Assembly: GCA_009785555.1 (NCBI GenBank)
Contig: WQWB01000008.1
Coordinates: forward strand, 1 to 42,735
Direction: 5' to 3'
Length of the DNA: 42,735 bases
From: Defluviitaleaceae bacterium
GTDB taxonomy: Bacteria; Bacillota; Clostridia; Lachnospirales; WRAX01
The notes beneath the pieces are model-generated. The model was not told where the DNA came from, did no database searches, and saw nothing but the letters and a program-made list of their open reading frames with translations. Below are positions 8,287-16,416 of the stretch, one piece after another (within the stretch, counting starts at the first letter, position 1; the number at the start of each line of letters is the position of its first letter). A program made the position numbers and the translations under genes.

Positions 8287-9843
8287 CTAATCAAACAAAA
8301 CAACCCAATTCGCATCATCGTTCGCGCGGAAGCACATCTCAATTTGCTCCGCGCTGTTCTTTTCAGTCGCAAGTTCCGGTAGGTCGGATAGAGAGAACCA
8401 TGCCGCGTCTGTAGTTTCGTTATTTTTAATAAACCCACTTTCCGAAATCAGTTCACATAGAACAAATGCAGTTATAGCCCCGTATGGGAGCGATGGGTTA
8501 TTTTGCCTTTTTTTATCCAAAAGCGCAATAAGCCGAAGCGGTCTGGCGTCGAACCCGGTTTCTTCTTTAACTTCTTTTATGGAGTTGACGCCAACAGTTT
8601 CTAATACATCTACCCAACCGCCAGGCATGGCCCACCGCTCGCGTTCCTTAACCAGAAGGATTTTACCGCCCTTAAAAATAGCGGCGCGTGTGTCCAGCTT
8701 CGGCGTTTGGTAGCCAACTTCGTTACAGAACAGGTTCTGTACAACGGCAGTGTCTAGCCCGCTCTTTGCCGCCATTATCTCCGCCGCAATCTCGCGCATG
8801 CGTGCGTAGCGTTCCATATCAAAAACGTCTTTAGTGTAAGTAAGGCCGATTTGCGCGATGGCCTGCATCTCGATAGCCCACGACAGCCAAGGCTCGTTGT
8901 TGTTTGCCGTACGCGCCGGATCCTTAATGCTTAGCAATAACTTTAACCCTGTAATTGCAACTTCAATATGCTCAATATCAGGATTTTTCGTTACAAATAG
9001 GTTTTGAAGAAACAGACCGGGCGCGCAAAGCGTATGGATAAAGGCTTTTGCAATGCTTTTCTTTGATCTTAAGGAAATATAGTATATCATAAACGTAATT
9101 ATGAAAGATATGGGTATAATAATTATTCTAATCAGTGAGCGGAGGAAATAGTTGCCAATGTCCGGAAAAACCAACGTAAAAGCCAATACGCTGATTGCGG
9201 TTATAATTAACAGCAGTAGCATGATAAAACTTGTGCCGCACCTAACATCCGTCCGCCGTTGTTTTCTGACATTTTCTATAGTTAGAGGAACACCGGCGTC
9301 CAAGCATTTTATGGCCATATGTTCTGCGCCGTGGTATTTTGCTGGCTGCAACTTTTTGTTTCCTAAAATAAAGATAAAAAACGCCGTAAATACCAATGCA
9401 ACCGGGATGCTTATGGATTCTAATATCCCCATAACAGAGTTATTTAACAGGTTAAAGGGTAAGAGGATAAGCAGAGGTAAAAATACATACGCGGCAAGTG
9501 CAAACAGCGTTCCAAATACACCCGCAAAAAGCTTGTCGGACGTGCCTTCGTTCTCAACGTCGATTTCACCGTTAAACCTGCCGCCATTTTCCTTTAAGTG
9601 TTCATCCACCGCCATTTTATAAGCGAAGTTAAGGCCGGCAAACATTTTATTAATGATGTTAGTTGGCCGTTTGTCCGTTTTAATTATTTTGGTAGTTGTT
9701 GACATCCCGCCGTCCGGCGTACGCACGGCGACGGAATAGTGGAGCGCACTGCCAACGCGCCTATTAAAGATAATACCAGTACTTAGCGCGATGCCTCCGC
9801 ATTTCGCGCCGCTTATTGGCTTCTTTACCTTGTCTTTTGACAT
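8287..9843 (-). CDS. YqhQ (DUF1385) membrane domain fused to a Nudix hydrolase
   Basis: A 518-residue fusion. Residues about 10-305 resemble YqhQ/DUF1385: a variant GAKCGGIAL start, membrane helices around 106-136 and 142-160, the signature HGAEH at 171-175, RCGTSF at 201-206, two more helices, then PGLFLQNL and IEVAITGLK. After a short linker, residues about 318-518 form a Nudix hydrolase with its usual helical N-terminal extension (WLSWAIEMQAIAQIGLTY) and a Nudix box at 409-431 where the expected Arg of REUxEE is Lys (KEVKEE). The ATG directly follows the E3 stop (TAAATG). YqhQ has no settled biochemical role; Nudix enzymes cleave nucleoside diphosphate derivatives. I know of no such fusion, but could not search. 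Confidence 0.85.
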   Translation of the reverse strand: MSKDKVKKPISGAKCGGIALSTGIIFNRRVGSALHYSVAVRTPDGGMSTTTKIIKTDKRPTNIINKMFAGLNFAYKMAVDEHLKENGGRFNGEIDVENEGTSDKLFAGVFGTLFALAAYVFLPLLILLPFNLLNNSVMGILESISIPVALVFTAFFIFILGNKKLQPAKYHGAEHMAIKCLDAGVPLTIENVRKQRRTDVRCGTSFIMLLLLIITAISVLAFTLVFPDIGNYFLRSLIRIIIIPISFIITFMIYYISLRSKKSIAKAFIHTLCAPGLFLQNLFVTKNPDIEHIEVAITGLKLLLSIKDPARTANNNEPWLSWAIEMQAIAQIGLTYTKDVFDMERYARMREIAAEIMAAKSGLDTAVVQNLFCNEVGYQTPKLDTRAAIFKGGKILLVKERERWAMPGGWVDVLETVGVNSIKEVKEETGFDARPLRLIALLDKKRQNNPSLPYGAITAFVLCELISESGFIKNNETTDAAWFSLSDLPELATEKNSAEQIEMCFRANDDANWVVLFD

Positions 9844-11166
9844 TTAGGAAAACAAAACCTCTCTGATTATCTCGCAAACCGTGGGGTGAGGGAAAACGAC
9901 TTGTTTGTAATAGTCCACGTTCCTGCGTGATTCTATCATCATTACGCATATCTGCACAATCTCCGACGCGTAATTGCCGATTATGTGTGCGCCGATAAGC
10001 CGATTGGTCGATTTTTCCATAATCAGCTTGCATAGGCCGTCGGCTCGGTCGGTTTCCGCGACGAATCGGCCGCTGTAGCGCATGGATAACTTTTTGACGG
10101 TTGTGTCGATACCTTTTGCTGCAGCAGACTCCTCCGTCTCGCCAACCCCAGCAACTTCCGGGCTTGTGTAGATAACGGCGGGGATAGCGTCGTACCGCAT
10201 TTCATCCTTAACGCCAAGGATGTGGTTGATGGCAACCTCCGCCTCACGGTACGCTGTATGGGCAAGCATTGATTTGCCGTTGACGTCACCAGCGGCATAT
10301 ATGCCGGGTACGTTTGTGCGTGAGTTGGTGTCCGTAACAACAGCTCCGCGCTCCATGTGTACGTTAAGGCTTTCCAGGCCAAAGCCGGCAGAGACAGGTT
10401 TGCGGCCTATAGCTAAAAGAATCTTATCCGCGTTTATTTCGTCTATGTGTTCTATTTTTGTGTTTAACATGAATTTAATACCTTTTGCCGCAAGCTCCTT
10501 TTGTAACATATCGGCAATTTCGGTATCTAGATAGCCGCCGATGTGGCTTTGCATTTCAATAACCGTAACGCTTACGCCGATCGCGGCGAAGTACGCGGCC
10601 ATTTCAAGCCCAATAACGCCGCCGCCGATGACGGCAAGGGTTTTCGGCGGTTCCGCCAAATCCAAAATCTCGCGGCTGGTAAGTATGAGCCCACTTTCAA
10701 GCCCCTCTTTAAGGCCGGGGATTGGTAAGATAAGCACTTCTGAACCCGTCGCGACAAGGATGTTTCTGCCGGAGTACGTAGCCCCGTCCGCACTTACGGA
10801 AAAGTCACCGGCTGTCCCGCCGATAATTTCCGCCGTATGAGCGACAACCGTGACTCCAGCGCCTTTCATCTTCGCAGAAACTCCGGCGACAAGAGTACGT
10901 ACGATCTTTGTCTTGCGCTTTATTACGGCTTGATGGTTAAACTTAACGCCATCGGACGAAACACCGAATGCCTCGCCGTTTTGGGCCTGGGTATATAGCT
11001 TTGAAGAGTGCAGCAGCGTTTTTGTTGGTATGCAGCCTTCATTAAGGCATACGCCGCCGAGGGCTTTCTTTTCAAACAACAGGACGGACAGGCCGCCTTC
11101 CGCCGCGCGTTCCGCCGCCAAATAACCAGCTGGACCGCCGCCGATAATTATGAGGTCATATGTCAT
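9844..11166 (-). CDS. lpdA: Dihydrolipoamide dehydrogenase (E3)
   Basis: A 440-residue FAD-dependent disulfide oxidoreductase that reoxidises the lipoyl group of E2 with NAD+. The FAD motif GGGPAG is at residues 9-14, the redox disulfide in GGVCLNEGCIPTK uses Cys40 and Cys45, the NAD-binding GGGVIGLEMA lies mid-chain, an AAGDVNGKSMLAHTA FAD segment follows, and the C-terminus carries HPTVCEIIREV with the catalytic His-Glu pair. Somewhat short for the family (about 460-470). It lies between E2 and the YqhQ-Nudix gene. The symbol lpdA is used in the generic sense for E3. Confidence 0.95.
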   Translation of the reverse strand: MTYDLIIIGGGPAGYLAAERAAEGGLSVLLFEKKALGGVCLNEGCIPTKTLLHSSKLYTQAQNGEAFGVSSDGVKFNHQAVIKRKTKIVRTLVAGVSAKMKGAGVTVVAHTAEIIGGTAGDFSVSADGATYSGRNILVATGSEVLILPIPGLKEGLESGLILTSREILDLAEPPKTLAVIGGGVIGLEMAAYFAAIGVSVTVIEMQSHIGGYLDTEIADMLQKELAAKGIKFMLNTKIEHIDEINADKILLAIGRKPVSAGFGLESLNVHMERGAVVTDTNSRTNVPGIYAAGDVNGKSMLAHTAYREAEVAINHILGVKDEMRYDAIPAVIYTSPEVAGVGETEESAAAKGIDTTVKKLSMRYSGRFVAETDRADGLCKLIMEKSTNRLIGAHIIGNYASEIVQICVMMIESRRNVDYYKQVVFPHPTVCEIIREVLFS

Positions 11167-11210
11167 ATAAATTATCTCCTAGTTTTGCCTTGTTCGTATT
11201 TTCGTGGTTA

Positions 11211-12497
11211 TTATAACGCCAACAACAAGCCAAACATCTCCAAATTACGGCATAAGTCTGCCGCGAAGCGTGATGCCGGCGCACCATCTACGGCGCGGTG
11301 GTCGTAAGTTATGGATAACCCCATAGACTTGTACAGCTCAAAACTACCGCATCCGCAACTATCCACGCTTTTGGCTGGGCGTATTTTGTCCGTAAGGCCA
11401 CAAACGCCTAAAATAGCGGTTTGCGGCGGGTTTACGATCGGCGTAAACATTTCCACGCCCGTATTACCTAAATTAGAAACCGTAAAGGTTGCGCCTTGCA
11501 GTAAATCCGGGTTGATCGTACCGTTTTTGGCCATTTCACCAAGCAGCTTTACTTCAGACGATATTTGCGATAAAGATTTCGTATCGGCGTTAAAGATTGT
11601 CGGCACGATGAGGCCGCGCGGCGTGTCCATCGCGATGCCGAGGTTGACGGCGGCGAACTTGCGGATAAATAAGTTATCGCCCTCGCCAAGTACGTGCGCG
11701 TTAAGTTCCGTATGGTTCTTAAGCGTTCTGGATACGGCAAAGAGTACTATATCGTTAAGCGTAACACTGGCAAGGCCTGAAACTGTGCCGTTTTCTTTAA
11801 GCAGCTTGCGGTAGGATAAAATCTCCGTAGCGTCAAAGCTATGGTGGTGCGTAAGCTGGGCAAGCTCGGCAAGAGACTTCGTCATCCCCTGCGATATGCG
11901 CTTTCGGATGAGGGTGAACTTTTCGTCGGTATACTTAACCGCCGGAGCGTGGGTAACGTTTTGTTCGGTTGCCGGTATATTTTGAATAACGTCTTGTGTT
12001 TTGGTTTCAGGTTTTTGGTCGCTGGTTTCGGCATTTCTGATATCTCTTTCGATAATACGCCCATTTGGACCGGTACCTTGGGTGGCTTGCGCATCAATAT
12101 CAAGCTTGTGCGCCAAGGTTTTCGCACGTGGTGAGATGCCGACTGACCCGAGCGGCGAAGGGGTAGCTGGTGGAATAGGGGTATCTGACATTATGGGGCT
12201 TTGTGCGGTTGTGTAGGCCTTAGATGCGGCATCACGTACTACGACCGTTGGGGTGCCGCCTTCTTCACCGATTTCGCACACATTTTCTAGGCACGGCACT
12301 TCATCCCCGCTTTCATAAAATATTTGAAGCAACGTTCCGGCTGCGGTAGACTCGCACTCAAATGCGGCCTTGTCCGTCTCATAATCGAAAAGGATATCAC
12401 CAATGGCAACGGCGTCGCCAACGTTTTTGCGCCATGTGCCTATTATACAGCTTTCTACGGATATACCAGCCTTGGGCATGATAACGAAATTAGACAT
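11211..12497 (-). CDS. 2-oxoacid dehydrogenase E2, dihydrolipoyl acyltransferase
   Basis: The start is placed at 12497 (MSNFVIMPKAG), 28 codons inside the track ORF, because GGAGG lies just upstream and the lipoyl domain begins at once; this gives 428 residues. There is a single lipoyl domain with the modified lysine in YETDKA (Lys43), then a proline- and threonine-rich linker, a peripheral-subunit-binding domain (ISPRAKTLAHKLDID), another linker, and the catalytic domain ending in the DHRAVDG motif. It transfers the acyl group made by E1 to CoA. First gene of the operon, reading from its own promoter at 12529-12557. The acyl substrate is not determined. Confidence 0.93.
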   Translation of the reverse strand: MSNFVIMPKAGISVESCIIGTWRKNVGDAVAIGDILFDYETDKAAFECESTAAGTLLQIFYESGDEVPCLENVCEIGEEGGTPTVVVRDAASKAYTTAQSPIMSDTPIPPATPSPLGSVGISPRAKTLAHKLDIDAQATQGTGPNGRIIERDIRNAETSDQKPETKTQDVIQNIPATEQNVTHAPAVKYTDEKFTLIRKRISQGMTKSLAELAQLTHHHSFDATEILSYRKLLKENGTVSGLASVTLNDIVLFAVSRTLKNHTELNAHVLGEGDNLFIRKFAAVNLGIAMDTPRGLIVPTIFNADTKSLSQISSEVKLLGEMAKNGTINPDLLQGATFTVSNLGNTGVEMFTPIVNPPQTAILGVCGLTDKIRPAKSVDSCGCGSFELYKSMGLSITYDHRAVDGAPASRFAADLCRNLEMFGLLLAL

Positions 12498-12528
12498 ATA
12501 AAAGAACCTCCAAATAGATGCTCTTCTC

Positions 12529-12557
12529 ATTATATAACATTTTCGCGGAAACCACAA
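12529..12557 (-). promoter_or_regulatory. Promoter of the dehydrogenase operon
   Basis: On the minus strand TTGTGG, a 17-nt spacer, then a perfect TATAAT, about 30 nt upstream of the E2 start. A typical housekeeping (sigma-A) arrangement. Confidence 0.7.
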
Positions 12558-12591
12558 GAAAAAAATGTAAAAGAATTTCAAAAAAGACTAT

Positions 12592-12620
12592 TTGACATGG
12601 ATGGCAAAAAATGTTAATAT
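12592..12620 (+). promoter_or_regulatory. Promoter of the YwaF-like gene
   Basis: A perfect TTGACA -35, a 17-nt spacer and a TAATAT -10 on the plus strand, ending 42 nt before the ATG at 12663. Divergent from the dehydrogenase promoter, with the two -35 boxes about 35 bp apart. Confidence 0.8.
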
Positions 12621-12662
12621 TTATAGTAATTAAATAGAGGTTATATAGATTGGCGAACTTGT

Positions 12663-13649
12663 ATGAATTATTTTTTTGGATTTTTACCTACTGTGGAACA
12701 GGGCATTGAGTTTTTTTATAACATAAACCACTTGGTTTTTTTATTTCTTATGCTTGGTGCGTTTGCCGCTCTTTATTTTGGCTTAAACAGTACAAATGAC
12801 AAAAAAACGCGGCGCAGTATGCTTGTGCTGGGCTTGTGTTTCTACGCGCTTGAAGCTGGGCGCATAGCCTGGATCGCGGGGGAAAATGCCCACGCCGGCT
12901 ATGCGTTTGATTTTGGTTTTTGGATAGGCATCATACCGTTTTCATACTGCGGTACGATGAGCCTAGCATCCGGTACGATATTGATAATATCAGCATTTAA
13001 GAAGAATTGCCAAACTTTCACCATGCAGATTTTTTACAACATCCTCTTTGGGTTGGGCATGCTTGGCGGGCTTATAACCTTTTCCGCACCAGGCATTTTT
13101 GACGAAAGGTTCTCTTTTATGCACTTCCGTAATGTCCAAACGATAACCGTTCATTTACTCCTAATCTTTGCGCCGATATACCTTATTAAAACCGGGAGGA
13201 TGAAGATTCGCCTCCGTAATATATGGATGGCGATGTGCGGCTTTCTTGGCACTGCGTCGGTGATGATGGCGGCGTCGCAGCTTAGCGGCGTAAACCGCGG
13301 CTGGGCGTTGTATGTCGACGAAATGGTGGAGTTTGCCAATATCTATATCCCATTTCCGTGGCATTTACCTGTAATATTTCTTGGGTTATTTGTTATACCT
13401 ACAAAATTCTATATAGCGGCGGAAATCCGCTATAGAAAAAAGCGTAAAAATATAAATGACATAAATCCATATGCCGTACACATTCCGACGGTTATGTCCG
13501 GCCTGCTTTTGACGACGGCTGGTATCGTATTAATACCTCTTGCGTTTCAGGAGAGTCCGATAATGAACTGGTGGGCGTTGTTGTGCCTTGTACCGTTATG
13601 TGTGCTGATAGGCAGCGTTGTGGCCGCGCGGTTTATAGGTAAAAATTAA
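12663..13649 (+). CDS. Polytopic membrane protein, YwaF/TMEM164-like
   Basis: A 328-residue protein with about nine or ten hydrophobic segments and no enzyme motif I can name. The layout (an early Asn-His helix, an IIPFSYCG segment, then ITVHLLLIFAPIYL followed by a basic loop and a long helix) recalls YwaF-type integral membrane proteins of Firmicutes, but the match is loose and the C-terminal third (from about residue 265) adds two further helices. The ribosome site is poor: the only GAGG lies about 25 nt before the ATG. It is transcribed alone from a strong promoter and ends at a hairpin facing murA. Function unknown. Confidence 0.55.
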   Translation: MNYFFGFLPTVEQGIEFFYNINHLVFLFLMLGAFAALYFGLNSTNDKKTRRSMLVLGLCFYALEAGRIAWIAGENAHAGYAFDFGFWIGIIPFSYCGTMSLASGTILIISAFKKNCQTFTMQIFYNILFGLGMLGGLITFSAPGIFDERFSFMHFRNVQTITVHLLLIFAPIYLIKTGRMKIRLRNIWMAMCGFLGTASVMMAASQLSGVNRGWALYVDEMVEFANIYIPFPWHLPVIFLGLFVIPTKFYIAAEIRYRKKRKNINDINPYAVHIPTVMSGLLLTTAGIVLIPLAFQESPIMNWWALLCLVPLCVLIGSVVAARFIGKN

Positions 13650-13654
13650 GTAAA

Positions 13655-13701
13655 CCACGAAATATACGTAAAGTATTAAACTTATTCCGTGTATTTCGTG
13701 G
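13655..13701. terminator. Hairpin between convergent genes
   Basis: A 14-bp stem (CCACGAAATATACG against CGTGTATTTCGTGG, one G-T pair) with a 19-nt loop sits between the stops of the YwaF-like gene and murA. It probably terminates both directions, although there is no long T run. Confidence 0.6.
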
Positions 13702-13722
13702 CTATAGAATATCAGAATAAAA

Positions 13723-14985
13723 TTACGGTTCCAAAGAAATCTCCGCTCCAAGCCAGGACAGTGCAGCCTCTATACTTTCATATCCGCGTTCAACGTGTTC
13801 GGAGTTATTTACGATGGTTTCGCCGCTTGCTGCAAGCCCGGCCAAGATAAGTGCTGCGCCACCGCGCAAGTCTGGAGCGGCAACTGTTGCACCGCGTAAA
13901 CGTGCCATGCCTTTGACGGTTACTTCATCACCGGTGACTTTGATATTTGCCCCCATTTTGGTAAGTTCCGCAAAGTGCTTGTCACGGCTTTCAAAGATGG
14001 TTTCGCGTATAATGCATTCGCCGTCGGCTATGCACTGCATTGCCGCAAACTGAGCCTGCATATCCGTTGGGAAGCCTGGGTATACGTCTGTCGTTAGGTT
14101 TTTTAGGGATTTAAGACGGTCCGGTGACGCAATCCATACGTAGCCGTTGCCATGTTTAATACGGCAGCCAGCATCACGCAGCATATTTAAGGTTGCTGTC
14201 ATATGTGTCGGTATAACGTCGTTAAGGAGGATATCTCCGCCTGTCATAGCCACGGCGCAAAGGTACGTTCCGGCGACAATGCGGTCTGGGATGATCCTGT
14301 GGTTCACACTGCCTAAACCTTTAACACCGGTTACAACGATTTCACCTGTCCCCGCGCCAATTACCTTTGCGCCGGATTTATTAAGGAAATCCGCCAAATC
14401 AACGATTTCCGGCTCTTTCGCCGCATTCGTTATGGTCGTTATACCATCTGCGAGGACGGCGGCGAGCATGATGTTCTCCGTTGCGCCGACGGATGGTGTT
14501 TTAAGCGTTATATCCGCTCCGCTGAGCCTTTTGTTAGGCACATGGCAGATAATGGTGCCGCGTTCTTCGTTCTCCTCGACGACCGCACCCATTTTGCGGA
14601 AAGCGTCTAAGTGGTAGTCGATTTTCCGTGCGCCAAGCTTGCACCCGCCGGGAAGGCCTATCTCAGCTTCGCCGAACCGGCCAAGCATAGACCCTAAAAA
14701 CAGTATGGATGAGCGCATTTTACCCACATGCTTTGTGGGTACGGTGGTTTTATCGGCTTTTACCGAGTTAATCTTGACCTTGCTTCCATCATATCCAACT
14801 ATACAGCCAAGCTGTTCCAAAATATCCAGAGAAAGCGTAACATCGCTTAGGTTAGGTACATTAGTTAAAATACTTTCATCACATAATACGGATGCGGCTA
14901 AAATAGGCAATACGGCGTTTTTCGCGCCGCCGGGGTTTATATGCCCAGCAAGCGTTCTGCCGCCTTTTATGCGATAATTACCCAT
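13723..14985 (-). CDS. murA: UDP-N-acetylglucosamine 1-carboxyvinyltransferase
   Basis: The 420-residue enzyme of the first committed peptidoglycan step, moving enolpyruvate from PEP to UDP-GlcNAc in the cytoplasm. It has the GGAKNA motif with Lys22 and Asn23, the catalytic loop LPGGCKLGARKID with Cys115 at exactly the E. coli position (so the fosfomycin target residue is present), and DVYPGFPTDMQAQ and GGAALILAGLAA near the C-terminus. Full length. A GGGGGGATTGAGGT ribosome region precedes the ATG. It is monocistronic here. Firmicutes often have two MurA paralogues; which one this is cannot be told. Confidence 0.96.
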   Translation of the reverse strand: MGNYRIKGGRTLAGHINPGGAKNAVLPILAASVLCDESILTNVPNLSDVTLSLDILEQLGCIVGYDGSKVKINSVKADKTTVPTKHVGKMRSSILFLGSMLGRFGEAEIGLPGGCKLGARKIDYHLDAFRKMGAVVEENEERGTIICHVPNKRLSGADITLKTPSVGATENIMLAAVLADGITTITNAAKEPEIVDLADFLNKSGAKVIGAGTGEIVVTGVKGLGSVNHRIIPDRIVAGTYLCAVAMTGGDILLNDVIPTHMTATLNMLRDAGCRIKHGNGYVWIASPDRLKSLKNLTTDVYPGFPTDMQAQFAAMQCIADGECIIRETIFESRDKHFAELTKMGANIKVTGDEVTVKGMARLRGATVAAPDLRGGAALILAGLAASGETIVNNSEHVERGYESIEAALSWLGAEISLEP

Positions 14986-15012
14986 ACCTCAATCCCCCCG
15001 CCGGTTTTTGTT

Positions 15013-15041
15013 ATAATATGCGGAGTAATTTTCGTTCGTAA
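15013..15041 (-). promoter_or_regulatory. Probable murA promoter
   Basis: On the minus strand TTACGA, a 17-nt spacer, then TATTAT, about 28 nt upstream of the murA start. Moderate match to the housekeeping consensus. Confidence 0.5.
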
Positions 15042-15042
15042 C

Positions 15043-15071
15043 TTGACCTTGGAGGAATGTTTTGGTAGAAT
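15043..15071 (+). promoter_or_regulatory. Promoter-like site with no gene downstream
   Basis: TTGACC, 17-nt spacer, TAGAAT on the plus strand. No ORF longer than 22 codons follows before the convergent PF06541 gene ends at 15250; see the adjoining structured region. Confidence 0.4.
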
Positions 15072-15240
15072 GGTATAGCATAATGAAGTTAAAAATACCA
15101 TTTAATGAGCGGATAAGTTTGAATGGTGGCGTATTTTATCCGAGAATTTAGCGGCAGTTTAGTCTGCACATAGATATATCATGAATAAGATGGGTTATCC
15201 AACATGGATGTATATATTCCATATAATTTCAATGAAGCTT
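15066..15240 (+). ncRNA. Candidate structured RNA of unknown class
   Basis: Downstream of a plus-strand promoter-like site come consecutive potential hairpins. AATGGTAT/ATACCATT (15069-15102) is a perfect 8-bp stem; CGGATAA/TTATCCG (15110-15142) is a perfect 7-bp stem; further weak pairings around GGCAG/CTGC and ATATATCATG/CATGGATGTATAT follow. There is no credible protein. It matches no riboswitch or housekeeping RNA I can recall, and simple AT-rich pairing by chance is possible. Confidence 0.25.
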
Positions 15241-15249
15241 CTTAAAAGG

Positions 15250-15660
15250 TTATAACACTGCCACAACCATACCGTGCGCCGCCTCAAACAGAAGCCCGGC
15301 CGCAAACCACGCCGGCGCATAGTCCAGCCGTATAACGCCCATGACGTTCATCCTGGCATTGGAATAATCCCACGGGCAGGCGTTAAAACTTCGAAGGCCA
15401 AGCCCAGTTGCAAATTCTACGGCGAAAATTATCACGACGTAGATTAATCCGCGTAAAATTAACGGAAATGCGGATAATAACGTAAATACTGGACCGAAAA
15501 ACGCCGCCGAGCCATAGATGAAGAACATCCATACGCCCGTCGTCGCCTTCATGCTGAAATCGCCGCGGAAGAGTGAACCTAGCCCTGTCCACAGGATTTC
15601 TAAGCACCAGCCCAATATACCGAATATAAGGAAACTAAAAAGTAATGTAGTCATATCCAT
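15250..15660 (-). CDS. Small membrane protein of the PF06541 (ABC_trans_CmpB) type
   Basis: The track ORF begins 42 codons too early; the likely start is the ATG at 15660 (or 15654), giving about 136 residues: MDMTTLLFSFLIFGILGWCLE onward. It has four hydrophobic segments and the family-like features GWCLEILW near the N-terminus and CPWDYSN in the C-terminal half. The family is often labelled putative ABC transporter permease, but no transporter partner is present and the function is unknown. No clear ribosome site is visible. It is divergent from mntP with only 30 bp between the start codons. Confidence 0.7.
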   Translation of the reverse strand: MDMTTLLFSFLIFGILGWCLEILWTGLGSLFRGDFSMKATTGVWMFFIYGSAAFFGPVFTLLSAFPLILRGLIYVVIIFAVEFATGLGLRSFNACPWDYSNARMNVMGVIRLDYAPAWFAAGLLFEAAHGMVVAVL

Positions 15661-15690
15661 ATTATTTGTACAATAGATTGGTTTATACGG

Positions 15691-16236
15691 ATGAATTTTT
15701 TTGAGCTTGTTATACTCTCTGCAGGGCTTGCGATGGATGCCATGGCCGTTGCGGTGTGCGTAGGCATGGCAGTTTCTGGGTTTCAAATAAAAACAGCTTT
15801 GCGGGTTGGGTTGTGGTTTGGCGTATTCCAGGCGGGGATGCCGGTACTTGGGTATTTTGTTGGCGGCCTCTTTTCCGATTTCGTTAGCGATTACGCGGGG
15901 TATGTTGCTTTTGGCTTATTGGCGTTTCTTGGCATTAAAATGCTGTGGGATGGAGTAAAATCCGATTCTTGCCCTATGGATGCGGACGTATCTGCGGCAA
16001 AACTGTTTCCACTCGCTGTGGCAACCAGTGTGGACGCATTGGCCGTTGGAGTAAGTTTTGCCGTATTATCGGTAAGTCCGTATATTGCGGCGCTTTTGAT
16101 TGGGTTGGTTACGGTTGCCTTATCGGCGGCTGGGGTTTTTATCGGCGGCCTGGCTGGGCGTAAATTTGACAGGTGGGCGCGTATTTTCGGCGGCGTTGTG
16201 TTGATTGCTTTAGGTTTCAGGATTTTATTTACTTAA
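15691..16236 (+). CDS. mntP: Manganese efflux pump MntP
   Basis: A 181-residue protein with six membrane segments of the MntP/YebN family, which exports Mn2+. The family hallmarks are two repeated acidic motifs, AGLAMDAMAVA near residues 11-21 and ATSVDALAVGVSF near 110-122, plus the GGLAGRK loop and the final helix ending FRILFT. Full length. No Mn-responsive yybP-ykoY riboswitch is visible in the 30-bp upstream gap. Together with the ZIP transporter and DtxR-type repressor at 33.3-34.7 kb it suggests active control of divalent metals, although the genes are not linked in an operon. Confidence 0.93.
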   Translation: MNFFELVILSAGLAMDAMAVAVCVGMAVSGFQIKTALRVGLWFGVFQAGMPVLGYFVGGLFSDFVSDYAGYVAFGLLAFLGIKMLWDGVKSDSCPMDADVSAAKLFPLAVATSVDALAVGVSFAVLSVSPYIAALLIGLVTVALSAAGVFIGGLAGRKFDRWARIFGGVVLIALGFRILFT

Positions 16237-16416
16237 TAGAGCAAAGTGAAGAAAGCCATGCGAAAGATAAAACCATCAAATAAAAAGATTTATGAATTCT
16301 GAAGATAGAAATTGGTTCGGAACGGTTTAAAAAACAAATAAGAGCTGTATTGCAAAAATGAATGTTGATATAAGAGTTGTGTTAAGAAGGGAATATACCT
16401 GAGCGTTCAAATGATA

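Noticed and set aside
15083-15151. 22-codon frame MKLKIPFNERISLNGG in the structured gap
   Set aside because: No ribosome site; the start lies in a hairpin loop. Kept only as part of the structured-RNA candidate.
15660-15691. Mn-responsive yybP-ykoY riboswitch upstream of mntP
   Set aside because: The gap before mntP is only 30 bp and holds no such motif.
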